DNA from: Linyphia triangularis | Taxonomy: Eukaryota; Arthropoda; Arachnida; Araneae; Linyphiidae | DNA length: 64,000 bases | Direction: 5' to 3' | Assembly (NCBI GenBank): GCA_963978545.1 | Contig: OZ021729.1 | Coordinates: 82,254,670 to 82,318,669, forward strand | Shown here: positions 1 to 12,056 of the stretch, in pieces | Numbering within the stretch: the stretch's first letter is position 1 | Layout of the letters: each line of letters starts with the position of its first letter | Made by a program: the position numbers and the translations under genes | Notes under the pieces: model-generated | Told to the model about the DNA's origin: nothing | Databases searched by the model: none | The model's input: the letters and a program-made list of their open reading frames with translations, nothing else

Positions 1-335
1 GTATTTATTAAAACTGACTGTGAATGTATGCTTTCAAGTCTAAATATCTTTTATTTATTCTGATTAAAATAATTTGACAACAGGAAAGAGATTCATGAAT
101 GATCGGTTAAAAGGGATTAATTAGTATTTTGAAACGTTTACAGAAAAGTGGTGTAAAAACGACCTTTTAGTGACAGTGACAGCCCTCAAAATTTGATAGA
201 ATGTATTTGCCATCGACATATAGTCAATCTGTCAAGTCTCAATTCGATCAGATGACGGCAAGTGGGTTAACTAGGCTTCCGCAGATTTTCCCGCCAGCAA
301 ACAAACTCAAAGTAAATACAAAGGATTTTTAAAAA
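1..335 (+). repeat. R1 family repeat, truncated by the window edge
   Basis: Shares long stretches (ATCTTTTATTTATTCTGATT, CAACAGGAAAGAG, the GACCTTTTAGTGACAG block and the terminal AAAGGATTT) with copies at 32815, 40112, 49240, 52515 and, reversed, 14885. Noncoding, interspersed. Confidence 0.75.
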
Positions 336-371
336 AATAGCGCTTCTTAAAACAAAACACACAAAGTCCTT

Positions 372-552
372 AAGCCGACCAAACGGTATAGTGGTTAGCG
401 TGCTAGCTCCTAGACCGCGAGGTTGCGGGTTCCGAGTCCCGTGTTAGGCATGGGTGTTTGTAAATGGAAGTTGGCTTGTCTAATGAAGAATGTTTCGGCG
501 CATTATAGCCCTCGTGTTGCTGACGGCGCCAGATAATCTGAAAACAACCAAC
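372..552 (+). mobile_element. tRNA-derived SINE, copy 1
   Basis: The tRNA-like head has an A-box-like TATAGTGGTTAGCGTG and a B-box-like GGTTCCGAGTCC with one inserted C. The body runs to GCGCCAGATAATCTGAAAAC and the 3' end is ACCAACCA. It is flanked by identical 12 bp duplications, CACAAAGTCCTT at 360-371 and 553-564, as expected for LINE-mediated retroposition. Confidence 0.92.
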
Positions 553-817
553 CACAAAGTCCTTGCATTCCATTTTGAGAAACAAGAACCGAAAAACGCG
601 AATGTTTTAATACCTATATGCAAAATACGTGCATATTTGCGTTGAGCATCTTATTTAAGAACTAACAAGGTAAGAAATCGCCTGAAATTCATTCATCTAT
701 GAATTTGGCTGTTACAACATTAAATTTTATAGTAAAAACTACTTTATTTAAATTTGCAGATTAACTTTAGAGGAACTTCTAGTAAAATCCCTATACTCGC
801 TATCTTACAATCTTCTA

Positions 818-1052
818 TACTAAACTCCAACTTAACTTGACATCACTGATAGATCTTCACCGTGCTCATAGGCAATTAATCCATTTTAGCGGAGTGAAGA
901 CATAATGTTCGCCAAACCTTATAGCCTTTTGTTCTCTACAGGGTTGTGGTTTGGCGAACATTATGCGTTCAGGCCGCCAAAATGGATTAAATGCCTATGA
1001 GCACTGTGACGATCTACCTGCTAGTGATGTCAAGTTAAGTTGAAGTTTAGTA
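818..1052. mobile_element. 235 bp inverted-repeat MITE nested in family B, TA duplication
   Basis: Termini TACTAAACTCCAACTTAACT and its near-complement at the right end; arms of about 100 bp (including GTTCGCCAAACC and GGTTTGGCGAAC) around a short loop near 930. TA at 816-817 and 1053-1054 flanks it. A TA duplication is typical of Tc1/mariner-type MITEs. Noncoding. Confidence 0.8.
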
Positions 1053-1225
1053 TAGCCAAGTGCATTTATAAGCTATTTTCCATAAAACCTTGACATTTGG
1101 TGAGTAGGTACGAATAAGATCACTTAATGAAATGGTATAAATTGTTTTCATTTAATGTCTATCAATTACAAATGAAAATTGAAATACCAAAATATATAAC
1201 CAGATGGAACCACAGCATATGCAAC

Positions 1226-1772
1226 GTACAATTCCCGCATTTTTTTAAAAAACGAATGAAATTAATATATTTATGAAGAATCTTTTTCTGATTCCAAATA
1301 TTTAAACAAAAGCTCTTTACAAAAAAAAAATGGTTTTTTAAATATTAAGAAAAGAAAATGCCCTACAATCGAGCCAAAACCAGTCCGATCAAAACATTCA
1401 ACAAAATCCGTGACGTCAAGAGATCCCATTGTTTCTATGGTTATCATGAGGTTTCTACCAAACAGTTGGCGTTGGTATACCGTTGCCATATCCCTTACAG
1501 GTTGGCGCGATTGGCGAGAAACTTGCAAAACTGGTTTCCGCTGCCGCATTTCAAGCCAAGATGTTTGGGAAGCATCGACGTCACATTCAATTCGAGCCAA
1601 GTGAATCGTTTTCTCGCCAACGTCTAACAACGGAACTTTGATTGCAAATTTTTGATTGCAAAAATTTAAAAAGTGCATTGAGCAGAAATTTTTGTGTTAA
1701 TTGCCTTTTCGAAACATTTAGAATTGAATAAAAAAAATAATAATAATAATAATAAAATGTGGCATTTGCCCA
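1226..1772. mobile_element. GGACAATTCC-ended MITE, copy 1, nested in family B
   Basis: About 545 bp, related along its length to 12057-12562 and 49591-50105. Shared blocks include ATTCCCGCATTTTTT, AAAAGAAAATGCCC, CTGGTTTCCGCTGC and TTTCAAGCCAAG. The better preserved copy at 49591 shows inverted ends. Small ORFs inside are not conserved between copies and are not genes. Confidence 0.7.
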
Positions 1773-2115
1773 TTAACATACGGATTTTAAATATAAAATA
1801 AAATTACATTAGAAGCTATTTTCGAGTTTTTTAATTTATGTCATATCATTAAGTTATCATTTTGTATCTATACTTATCGAATTTCGAGGTGTTTATAAAA
1901 AGTAGATTCTAAATGAACCAGACTAGAAGATTGTACCATAGCGATTATAGGAATGATCCTTGCTATGAATTCCCCTTAAATTAGCAATTGTTTGTTACGC
2001 GTACAAAGCCTGGTAATGCTTATCTGAAAATACGATCAACATTATCATATTCGATAGTGTTTTAGGGCAAATTCTACCAAATTAATCGTAACACAATATT
2101 GCTAATTTAAACGAG

Positions 2116-2282
2116 TTAGTTGGTTGGTTGTTTTCTGATTATCTGGCGCCGTCAGCAACACGAGGGCTATAATGCGCCGAAACATTCGTCATTAGACGAG
2201 CCAACATACATTTACAAACACCCATGCCTAACACGGGACTCGCTAGAAGCTAGCACTCTAACCACTATACCGTTTGATCGGC
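2116..2282 (-). mobile_element. tRNA-derived SINE, copy 2
   Basis: Reverse orientation, same family as 372-552. Flanked by a perfect 14 bp duplication CTAATTTAAACGAG (2102-2115 and 2283-2296). The B-box segment is deleted, so it should not be transcribed from its own pol III promoter. Confidence 0.92.
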
Positions 2283-2296
2283 CTAATTTAAACGAG

Positions 2297-3428
2297 ATTC
2301 TCTGAAACAGATCTGGCTCATTTTGAATGCAAGTTCCTGAATTATTTCTTTCACGTGGGGGTTTTCATTCTCAAAGCAAAGATTCGTTAGCCATGAAAAA
2401 CAAATTTATGATTTATTGCACTCTTGGTGATATGATATTGTAGAGTAGTTGTAAGTAAATGCTTTTAAAGTTTTATTTCTTATAATTTCTTATTTGGAAA
2501 TTTAAAAAAGTGGCCCATTCATTCCCTGCATTAGATATCAATATTGATATCAATTTTTTTTTTTATCAAAATAACTTGTTTCGTCAGTGCTTTAAAATAA
2601 AAATAAGCATATTTAGGATATTTTTTTTTTTTTTTTCGCATAAAAAACATTTTTTAAGTATAAAAATTTGACATACGTAGATGATTGATGATGTTTATGT
2701 TTCTGCATGGTGTTAATTTTATTAAATATCTGGTTAAAAGAGTTCATAATATCAGTCTGTTGAGTGTTACCTCGTAGCAAAATGCAGTCAAAATAATGTG
2801 GGTATTCTTTAAGGCGTTCTGGGACTCAAAATTTCACAAATTATCAATTTCTTTTTTATTATTATTATTATTATTATTATTGTAAAAAATAATATAAATA
2901 TTTCTGAATAAAATGACATAAAAATTTGTTTCTTTCATAAGTAGAACTTGAAATATTTAAGTTTTTGTTACATGACAACTGTATCTTGGATACGCTATAT
3001 TGAAACTTTGAAACTGTTTTTCTCGGTCATGGCTTTTTGTCCCTTTTTTTTATTTCAAATGCATATAACTTAAAAACTACTTGTTATAAATAAATGAAAC
3101 TCTCCATAATTATTTTTCGTATATATTTCTTTAATTTGTCTTTGGGAATTGAAGGATTTAACATTTAAAAAAAAAAACTTTTGGAACTTAGCACACTATG
3201 GGTTTCAAATAGTTTTTGCACAAAATATCTTTTTAAAAAAAAATTCTATATATTTTATGGTAAAACCATGAAGAAAAGTTATGATATGGATTATAACAAG
3301 TAATTTAATGCAAAAATCAAGTGTTTTTTTTATAAAATTATTTTAGATATATAAAATTTAGGAAATGCCAAATTTTTGAAGATTTTTTTTTTTTTTTTAA
3401 ATATTTTTTATATTTGAAAATTTAAAAT

Positions 3429-3470
<42 letters not shown>

Positions 3471-4103
3471 CGACTTTCAAAACATGATACAGTACTGCAT
3501 AAAAAAAAATTCCGAAAAATAGTTCTAAAAATAACGATTTTAGAAATCTATTTCCGGACACCTTTAAGCTTAAGACGGATTATCCAGTAAGATATACATG
3601 GTGATTATAATTTAAGTTAAACTTTCAAAACGCTGTATAAAAAAGAAACTGAAATTAGATCTAAATAAACGTGAAGAAAAAAGAAATGGTATGGCGAAAG
3701 AAAAAGAAAAAAAAAACTGTTAACAACTGCTCATTATTTCTTACGTATGAAATGGCAATTTCTTATGAAATAGTAATTTCTTACAAAATGGTAATTTCTC
3801 CCTTCTTCGTGTACATTCCATCGATGGTACATTCATATCAAATTTCAGGTCACGCTGACCAGTGGCTATTTTTTGAAAGTTGAACTTTAATTTCAATCTC
3901 TTCTTATTTCTATAACACATATGAAATTGTGCATAAGATAATGGATACATTTTTACCTCTAATTCTGAATCCACTTCCTAACACAATCTTGCAAAACATT
4001 TAGTTTGAATGCTTATCCTTCGTGGCGGAATTTGATAAATTACCAATATGACTGATATCAAATACACTACCAGATAACCAGTTACCCTTTTTATGTATTT
4101 AAA
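2297..4103. other. AT-rich noncoding stretch with microsatellites
   Basis: No gene seen. Contains a (TTA)n run near 2857-2881, many T/A homopolymers and an uninterrupted 40-base T run at 3431-3470. The latter could be a poly(A) tail of an old reverse-strand insertion, but no body was recognised. Confidence 0.6.
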
Positions 4104-4155
4104 CAGGTGGTTATCAAAGTAAGGGAAACATCTTAGATTTATAAGGAATCCTTTA

Positions 4156-4818
4156 TGGTCCGAGAGGCGACTGCAATTTTTGGACCCCATTGATCATCAT
4201 TCTGAATTTTTTATAGAAATTGGAGAAAAGGGAGTAGATTAGGAATCCATTGGTTTGCCGTGGCAAAAATGGCCGAAACTAATCAATACTCGACTTGGAA
4301 TGAGTTGAACTAAAATCCGATAGCCAATATGTCATAACTTTCCAAAAATAGAACAAACTTATTCGTCTGGCAACCCACTGCATTTTGATTTTCAATGAGA
4401 AAAAGCGCAAACGATTTCTGATCTTTGGCTCGGAAAACTTATATCTTTTAAAAGTAAACCAAATTGGTGACATCAGTTACGTCATAAGTGACGTAATATT
4501 TTTTGCCAACTTGGCTTCCTTTTAATAGACGCAAGTAAACCGTCGCCAGATATCTGAATCGTCTGCAACCTTCTTAATTGAAAATTAAAGAGTGAGGGTT
4601 ACCAAATAAAAAAAAAATGCTCATTATTTGGCAAGTTATGGCGCATTTGGCAATTGGATTTAGTTCAACTTATTAAAAGTCGATTTTTGACCAGTTTCGG
4701 CCATTTTTGCCACGGCAGACCAGTGGATTCGTAATCTACTCACTTTTCTCTAATTTCTATAAAAAAATTCAGAATGATGTTCGATGGGGTCCAAAAATTG
4801 CAGTCGCCTCTCAGTCTA
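4156..4818. mobile_element. Family A foldback element, copy 1 (663 bp)
   Basis: Nearly the whole length is an inverted repeat; ends are TGGTCCGAGAGGCGACTGC and CAGTCGCCTCTCAGTCTA. TTA lies on both sides (4153-4155, 4819-4821), consistent with a 3 bp duplication; a TA duplication is the alternative reading. It carries no transposase. Inserted in the Tc1-like element. Confidence 0.85.
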
Positions 4819-4824
4819 TTAATA

Positions 4825-5145
4825 ATGAGGCGTAGGACAGCCTTTGGCATTTGATATAGCTTGGATCCCGCAAGTGCTGAATAGTGTTAAGAGGAATGTT
4901 CTTCATTTCTTTTTAGACATTACAATCCGTTTCAAAACCCGTCTGTCTCTTTCACTCAGCTTCTCCTTCCGTCCACTATTTTAATTTGCCAAGCTTGCCT
5001 TGCGGTGTTGTGTGCACGCTGTCATAACTTTAAGACACCGAACCTCTAGAAACACTTAAAATATCTTTGATGTTTGGATCACAGTTGCTTCAGCTATCCG
5101 GGCTTCCACAATTTGGCCTCTTTGAAAGTCTGCGAGGTCTGACAT
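4825..5145 (-). pseudogene. Tc1-like transposase N-terminal fragment
   Basis: From ATG at 5145 the reading begins MSDLADFQRGQIVEARIAEA, and after frameshift and stops continues with VSRGSVS and SGRKEKLSERDRRVLKRIV. This is the paired helix-turn-helix DNA-binding region of Tc1-family transposases. The DDE catalytic domain is absent. Inactive. Confidence 0.88.
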
Positions 5146-5335
5146 TTTATATTTTTGAAAAAAAAAATTCAAGACGTATGCAACTTCATCAAAGCTACCT
5201 CATTCGTGCCATGATATATACTTTATATATACTTAAAAAACTGTTAGCTAGGATTATATTTTGATGCTAACGAAGCGCAATAATAAATGTCCCTTTTAAT
5301 CACCAGTGTTTTCATTACTTTGATAGCCCCCTGTA

Positions 5336-7850
5336 TAACTCTGATATACTCCTTACCACAATTTAAAGATTAATCAGATTTTATGAAAGTAAAATCTGAT
5401 TGATCTTCAGAACACACTGCAAATTGAGCTATTTTAAAATACGATACAAAAGTGGTCCTGGATTCAAGCATCAAATGAAGTCTTAATTTAAGACGCGAGT
5501 ATTTTACATGGCATGCCGCCTACATTGCTACTGGTAATAATTCAAACAGTCATCCTGACTCTTTTAATGGATATTTAATTTATGATAACCATTATAGAAT
5601 ATTTCAATTACATTACATTAATTGCATTTAATGTAAATTGAATGTATTTAATCCCTCATTCAGACGTTATTTGACAGTTCTGAATAAAGAATTCCAATCC
5701 ATTCAGACATTTTAACTGTTGGAATATGCCCCTTTTTACCAAAGATCACAAATGTCTTGAACATTTAGACTCCATTTGGCGTCTGAATTCGTCCCTTGTG
5801 TGTCTGATTTTAAGACATTTCAATATACTCAATATGCAGTGTACTTAGAGAGAACATTTACAAAAAAAAAATGCATGTGTCTGTCTGGTAAGAAACTTTA
5901 AGTTAAATAGCATGGTGATTGATTAAACAACTTCAATAAAACACTTAGTTAATCCACATGCACCCATAAATACGCTACAATAAGTAAAAGTTTTATTAAG
6001 TTTTAAAATTAATACTGTTAATATATTGCTTTTTACTTTAGAAACGCTAATATATTTCATTGTGTATTTGTTGGTATCATATAAAAGTAACTGATGAAAG
6101 TTTTTCGCAATTTAAAACATTTCAAAATGTAAAAGTTGACAAGGAAAATCTAAACACTGGGTTTTGAATCATCTTCATTTCAAATTCTTAGTTACTTCCA
6201 AAAAAAAAAAAATCATAAGTAGTTAGTTAACTACGGGGTTAAGATCTTAACAACTTTAGTAACCTCACAACGAATTTCTTCATTCTAAGCTTTACAAACA
6301 GAAACAAAACAAGAAGTAAAACAAACAAAAATATATAAAAAAAATATACTTAGATCTTTATATTTCACAGGATCAAAAATGTGTAATATTTATTTGTGAC
6401 TTTGACTCTATGCTAGTTCAATCATCTTAAAAAGTTAACATTTATTCATATAAGGTAGAAATAAATAAGAATAAGATGTATTATTTTCAATTAGAAGACT
6501 CGCGTCTTAATGAAAACTCCTTTTAATCATTAAGAATAGATACTATAAAAAACAGAAAAATATTTTATCCAATTATAAATTTGATAAAATCGATTACATT
6601 TAGGAATCTCAGAAATATTATACAACACTTGTTGCAATAAACTTTGCTTTCAATAAGTTATTGAATTTTCCAAATAATTTCAGTAATAAGTTATATTAAA
6701 CCTAAACATATATTTTAAACAACAATTTATTTTGATTCTATCCCTATGGCTTTTGATTCTATCCCTATGCGATAATCAAAAATATTATATTTGATTTGTT
6801 TGTTTTCTGTTTTTATAAACTTAATACTCAATTCATCAAATAGTAACTCTTGAAAGGATTAAATTATTTTAAATTAATTCTAAGAACACATTGCGTTAAC
6901 GTCAAAATTATTCTTGATTCGATTAAAAAATTAAATGGCACCTAGTAATTCAAAATAGTTTTCGAGCATATTTTATGCGTGCTTATTTACATAACTTACT
7001 TCCAAATTTATGAAATATACTTTTAATAAATATAGAAGTTTAATTTCAAATTGCCCTTCTATAGTACTTAAAAACTTCCAAGAATGAATTTTTAACGAGC
7101 AGCATTTTAATTTATTTATCAAATAATTAATGATATTACTATTACATTAGATGAAGAATTATTAATCATAACCATTAATTTATTAAATTCCCTTTCATTA
7201 AATATGCATGTTTAGTTTCAAAGTCCCCTTTTGTAAAACATAAAAAATTTAAAAAATAAAATTATTTCAAACCCAAACAAACCACGTCAAATTTAACAAA
7301 ATTTTCATATTTTTGCAATAAAGAATTTTTAAATATCAGTTACATATTCTAAAGTAGTAAAAATTTCAACACAAAGTAACTTGAAAATCATTCATTAAAA
7401 AAAAATCTTACCTTTTACCTGCTTATGACGAACAGATATCTTTTAAACTTCAATAAACTTTTCTCTACCTCATGTAAATAAAACTTCCCAATTCGCTGAT
7501 GTTATGCCTGGAAGAAAAATCTACAATTTGAAACAAATTTGGAGTGAAAGGCAGTTTTCTTTTTCTTTTTTTTTTTAAATCTTACATTTTGTGTCAAGTA
7601 TTAAGTTGTAAATGGTTTCATTGCTAACGCCCCTTTAGGAGAGCTTTCTCCTAAGAGCACGGCTCAACAGGAGAAAAGGGGCCTAACAAGTGGGCGATTT
7701 GAGCGACCTCTGGAGGAAAGAGGAAGAACTATTTAAGAAGTTTCTGAAGCAGGGCAGTTGAAGCATTGGAGGGTTCAACTCATTTTCTTATACATTTTTT
7801 TTTTTAACTAAACTCCTAATGCAATGCTTATCTAAGAAAATTATTTGTTT
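5336..7850. other. AT-rich noncoding stretch
   Basis: No gene, RNA or recognisable element. Scattered short homopolymers, and a slightly GC-richer patch near 7620-7770 (GCCCCTTTAGGAGAG ... AGGAGAAAAGGGGCC) that may be a degraded inverted repeat. Confidence 0.5.
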
Positions 7851-7855
7851 TTATA

Positions 7856-8550
7856 TAGACTGAGAGGCGACTGCAATTTTTGGACCCCATCGAACATCAT
7901 TTTGAATTTTTTTTTATAGAAATTGGAAAAAAGTTAGTAGATTACGAATTCACTGACTGGTCTGCCGTGGCAAAAATGGCCGAAACTGGTCAAAAATCGA
8001 CTTTTAATAAGCTGAACTAAATCCAATTGCCAAATAGGCCATAACTTTCCAAATAATAAGCATTTTTTTTTTTTTTTTTTTTAATATTATTATTTATTTG
8101 GTAACCCTCACTCTTTAATTTTCAATTAAGAAATTTGCAGACGATTCGGATGTGTGGCTGTGGCTTACTTGCATCTTTCACAAATGAGCCAAATTGGCAA
8201 CAAACATTACATCACTGATGACGTAACTGATGTCGCCAATTTGGCTTACTTTTAAAAGATACAAGTTTTCCGAGCCAGAGATCGGAAATCGTTTGCGCTT
8301 TTTCTCATTGAAAATCAAAATGCAGTGGGTTGTCAGACGAAAAATTTTGTTCTCCTTTTTAGCAAGTTATGACATATTTGGCAATCGGATATTAGTTCAA
8401 CTCATTTCAAGTCGATTTTTAATTAGTTTCGGCCATTTTTGCCACGGCAGATCAGTGGATTCGTAATCAACTCACTTTTCTCCAATTTCTGTAAAAAAAT
8501 TCAGAATGATGCTCGATGGGGTCCAAAAATTGCAGTCGCCTCTCGGACTA
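7856..8550. mobile_element. Family A foldback element, copy 2 (695 bp)
   Basis: Ends TAGACTGAGAGGCGACTGC and GCAGTCGCCTCTCGGACTA, flanked by ATA on each side (7853-7855, 8551-8553). Palindromic throughout like the copies at 4156 and 14060. The small ORF at 8230-8466 lies in one arm and is also open in inverted form at 4279-4473, as expected of an inverted repeat rather than a gene. Confidence 0.85.
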
Positions 8551-8553
8551 ATA

Positions 8554-11039
8554 TGTACGACAAGACGACAGTTTTATGATGCATAAACAAAGTGTATGTT
8601 ATGTAGTTTCAATACTACATCTACATCAATGTAGAGCATTATTTCCTTACATATGAACCGCTGACCATGGGTGCACCACGAGGACATTAAAAGTGGTCCG
8701 CGGAGTTACCATGCTTTAAATTTTAGATTTCAATAAATGTAAGATTTTTGTGACTAAGCATTATCTAAACTTGTATTTCCTCTCTCTTAAATTCATTTCA
8801 GCTGATACCCTAGAAGCACATATTGGCTGGCCAATATCAGCTCGACACTTCGAATCCCGATGTGGACCGTAGTAGATTGGCCGTTGCTACGGATCTAGGC
8901 CAGTCTCGCCCAGGTGTTGGATAAAATATACTGGACATTTGGAATTGTTAATGCAGATTTTTAAAATTGAAATATAGTGTTATAAGAAAGGACGAAGGAG
9001 TAAAAATAGGGGGGGGGGTGACATGTTTATTTAAAAAAATATATCGTATGTTTTGGAACGATGCTATAGATCCGTGTCATGGACTGGCCAATCATCTCAG
9101 AGGTCCTGTTTCTGTAATTGGCCAATGCCGCTGTGCTACCTGGGTACACGCAAAGGGGATATTTACGTAATATCCCGTCGAAAACTGGCGAGACAAAGTG
9201 TCAGTACCTTATAGTCCGTCGAAACTGTCCCGATCGACCCTGTCGTAGCTGAGGCATTCCTGGGGAAAGCATGGGTGATGGTCAGAGCCAAACTGGAACT
9301 CCAAGAAGACCAGGTAGTTCGAACTTTTTGTTTCCAAGAGTTCCACAACGGTTGACGGAATAATACGTAAAAGTAAAAAAAAAAAAAAAAATCGTTTTAA
9401 AAGTCTCTTAATGACCAAGAAGGATCGTTGTGGTTCAAAAAAGACCAAATAAATCTGTGAACCTAGTGTCCAGCGTATCTTACGATTAAGAATCTCTGAA
9501 CTATAAAAGTTTTTACAAAAGCCTTTTCTATATGTTTGTCTAAAGACAACACTTCCAGACAAAGACTTCAAATGCTATAGATTCGTTTGGTGTGACAAAG
9601 GAAATGTCTCACCGAAACTATAGTTCTCATTCCGGAATTGAACAGTAAATTACGACTGGATGTGAAGAACAGCAAGTAATTTCTTAAGTCTAAACTATTA
9701 ATGCGGCGGATATGTTACTAACGTCAGTTTGAAGTTTCTCAATAAGATTAGTAGGACTGCTCAAAATTCAACCGAAAGTGCCTTAAAACTCTACCAGAAG
9801 AGTGCTTTTCTGACGAATCTTTATGGACATCCCCGCCGACCAGCTAGTTGGTTTCAAGGCGCCCGAAGCCGAAAAGCGGAGAAAAGTTAGAAAGCTTCTC
9901 TACGTCGATCAAAATCCCTTTTTGGCGGAAGATCTCTCCGTCCACATAACGAAAGAAGAGCCCAGCAACCTGAAGCTCATCGAAATTCATGCAACACCAC
10001 AAGTCGGCCGAATCGCAAACCGACCCCTGGAACAGGAACTCATCCCGAGAATTTATTGAGTTCCAATATACAGGTTGTATCAAAAAGAGTAAACCTAATT
10101 CTAAATCAATATATTTATAGAACGACGAAGATCTTGTAAATGAAAACTATGTCAGTGGACATGGGGAGCCAAAGAGATTTAGGTAATTGCCACTAGATGG
10201 CTCTCCAGTAGGGTGATTCAACAAGACACGTAAAAAAAAATTCACATGCATACCAGGCCACTTCTCAATTTTTTTTAAACTTGTAAGACAGTAATATTCT
10301 GAAACGATTTCACTTCATATCTCAACTACAAGAGGGTACTCAACCACCACAAACTTCTTAAGTTAGTGTATCCCATTGTAATTTTTTTCTGTTAAATATT
10401 AAAATAAAAAACTACAAACTTTATGTATATTTTATTATTTTACAATATCTCACAAAAGAATAAATCAATATAGGAGTAAAAAATAAAAATATAAGTATAT
10501 TTTGTTATTAATATTACAAAATAGTGACTAAGCTTATTTTTTCGTAATTTCTAGTGAAATGCATTTTCTGTTTGTTTCTACCACCGGCAGCAAGAAATGC
10601 TTTTCATCTTCATAATTTGTTGTGATTTTATTGAAACCTTCACTAAGCTAAGCGTCTCATTCTGCACTATCATTCACAACTTGTAAATTTTGAAATCGTT
10701 TTTTCCCCTTTTCACTAGTCATCATTGTCATTCCAATTGTCAAGAGAAAGGCTTAAAAAGTAACTTTTCTGTATTTATACGAGATAAGAGTTCTGATGTT
10801 CTCCTTGTCTCAAAGTCTGACAGTCGCACACCATGTTCTTTGAAAATGTCAGGTTACCACTAACATTCCGCTTCTTAAGTTTTTGCATAGCTGTCATTCG
10901 CTCGACAATTCTTTGCTTTTCTTCCATGAAAACTCTATCAGAAAAGAGATAAAAGTCCTACCAAATCATCACATTAATACAACATTATGAAATTTCATCA
11001 CCTTTCTAGCAGAAAGCGCAATCACGTTGTCTATTGGTA
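8554..11039. other. Noncoding stretch with an old, unclassified element
   Basis: Apart from the weak ORF at 9823, no gene is supported. Between 8800 and 9600 composition is less AT-rich and reverse-strand frames are broken by stops, suggesting a decayed transposon, but I could not match a family motif. A 9 bp G run lies near 9010. Confidence 0.4.
9823..10059 (+). CDS. Unassigned 78-codon ORF
   Basis: An open frame with noticeably higher GC than its surroundings, charged composition (KAPEAEKRRKVRKLL, ITKEEPSNLKLIEIHA) and no obvious repeat bias. I do not recognise it. The frame before its ATG is open only briefly and there is no clear splice context; it could be an exon or a decayed element fragment. 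The reverse strand is also open (9844-10083). Confidence 0.2.
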   Translation: MDIPADQLVGFKAPEAEKRRKVRKLLYVDQNPFLAEDLSVHITKEEPSNLKLIEIHATPQVGRIANRPLEQELIPRIY

Positions 11040-11052
11040 GATAATTTTCAAG

Positions 11053-11227
11053 TTGGTTGGTTGGTTGTTTTCAGATTATCTGGCGCCGTCAGCAACACGA
11101 GGGCTATAATGCGCCGAAACATTCGTCATTAGACAAGCCAACATACATTTACAAACACCCATGCCTAACACGGGACTCGAACCCGCAACCTCGCGGTCTA
11201 GAAACTAGCACGCTAATCACTATACCT
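11053..11227 (-). mobile_element. tRNA-derived SINE, copy 3 with intact B box
   Basis: Same family, minus strand. Flanked by a perfect 13 bp duplication GATAATTTTCAAG (11040-11052 and 11228-11240). Its B box reads GGTTCGAGTCC, a perfect match to the pol III consensus, and the A-box region GTATAGTGATTAGCGTG is nearly intact. Confidence 0.93.
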
Positions 11228-11240
11228 GATAATTTTCAAG

Positions 11241-12050
11241 ATCTTTCAAAAACTTGAAATTTGTTTCAGGTGCTTCGTTTGCAAGATGTGCTTCTATCCA
11301 TACTTTTGTAAATAAAAGAGCACTAAATTGTACAAATCTTAAAAGTCTTCCCCCGCTGTTATATCAAAAGCAACTCACTGATATCGAAATAAATCTATCT
11401 TTAATGCAAATTGTAATTTAGTCATCTATCGAGTATGCGTTGAATTTCCCTTGGTCACATCACTATCCCAAATATCCCAAACAGCCTTAAATTGCTTCAA
11501 GATTTGAATGCCCTTAGAACTTGAAGGCCTAAAATATAAAGTAAATGATTTTGCCTAGACTGATTCCATTCTGTGATAGCGGTAAGCTATCCAGAGATGT
11601 TCACATTGAAGTTTTTGTGTTTTTTTTTTAGTAAAGCACAGGTTCCATTTAAACAACCAGCAGTAAAGCTTGCTGTTGTTGCAAAGTGTTTGCTTGAGCA
11701 AATTCTGGGACATTCTACTATTTCAATAAAATATGTATAACCATTAGTTGCGTTTTGTTCAGTTCCAGCAGTCAGTTTTGGCACTCCAAGGAGCTTATTA
11801 AGACCATCTCTAGATACAAGTACTGGTAATCTATTAACTTTTCCTCATTTCAGGAAGTAGTTTGCGAATGAACCACTAAAGGCAAATTTGGTTTGAAATC
11901 ACCTTTAATTGATTCCGCTTACTCGTTCCGGAATAATTTTTTTAGCGTGTTTACTGAATAGTATTTCTTGAAACTAGAAGGCAAGATGGATTGCGACCAG
12001 CTGTTGGTAAAACAATAAGATGATCTGCTTTACTGTCATTCATTATGTAA
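11241..12050. other. Noncoding stretch
   Basis: No gene or element recognised; short reverse-strand ORFs here look random in composition. Confidence 0.45.
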
Positions 12051-12056
12051 ATAATG

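Larger units (their letters stand above)
774..1970. mobile_element. Family B palindromic MITE, split by two nested insertions
   Basis: The outer sequence matches the ~400 bp element at 58850-59250: left arm (CCCTATACTCGCTAT...), middle with GTGAGTAGGTACGAA and CACTTAATGAAATG, right arm with GACTAGAAGATTGTA and GGAATGATCCTT. It is interrupted at 818-1052 and about 1226-1772. Confidence 0.7.
4104..5333 (-). mobile_element. Tc1/mariner-like element, internally deleted and split by a foldback MITE
   Basis: Inverted ends: CAGGTGGTTATCAAAGTAA at 4104 and, reading from 5333 on the minus strand, CAGGGGGCTATCAAAGTAAT. TA follows the right end. A transposase N-terminus starts at 5145 on the minus strand and runs to the MITE at 4156-4818; the rest of the transposase is missing, so the element was deleted internally as well as interrupted. 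Confidence 0.8.

Noticed and set aside
372..445. A functional tRNA gene
   Set aside because: The tRNA-like head has an altered B box, no proper acceptor stem pairing that I could draw, and is part of a SINE with flanking duplications.
1358..1627. Overlapping ORFs on both strands at 1271-1678
   Set aside because: They sit in a MITE; frames are not kept in the related copies at 12057 and 49591.
8230..8466. Protein-coding gene in the foldback element
   Set aside because: The frame lies in one arm of a palindrome and appears in inverted form in other copies (for example 4279-4473), with no conserved domain.
9209..9571. Tc1-like transposase on the minus strand
   Set aside because: A few words looked transposase-like, but no ordered motifs or inverted ends could be established.
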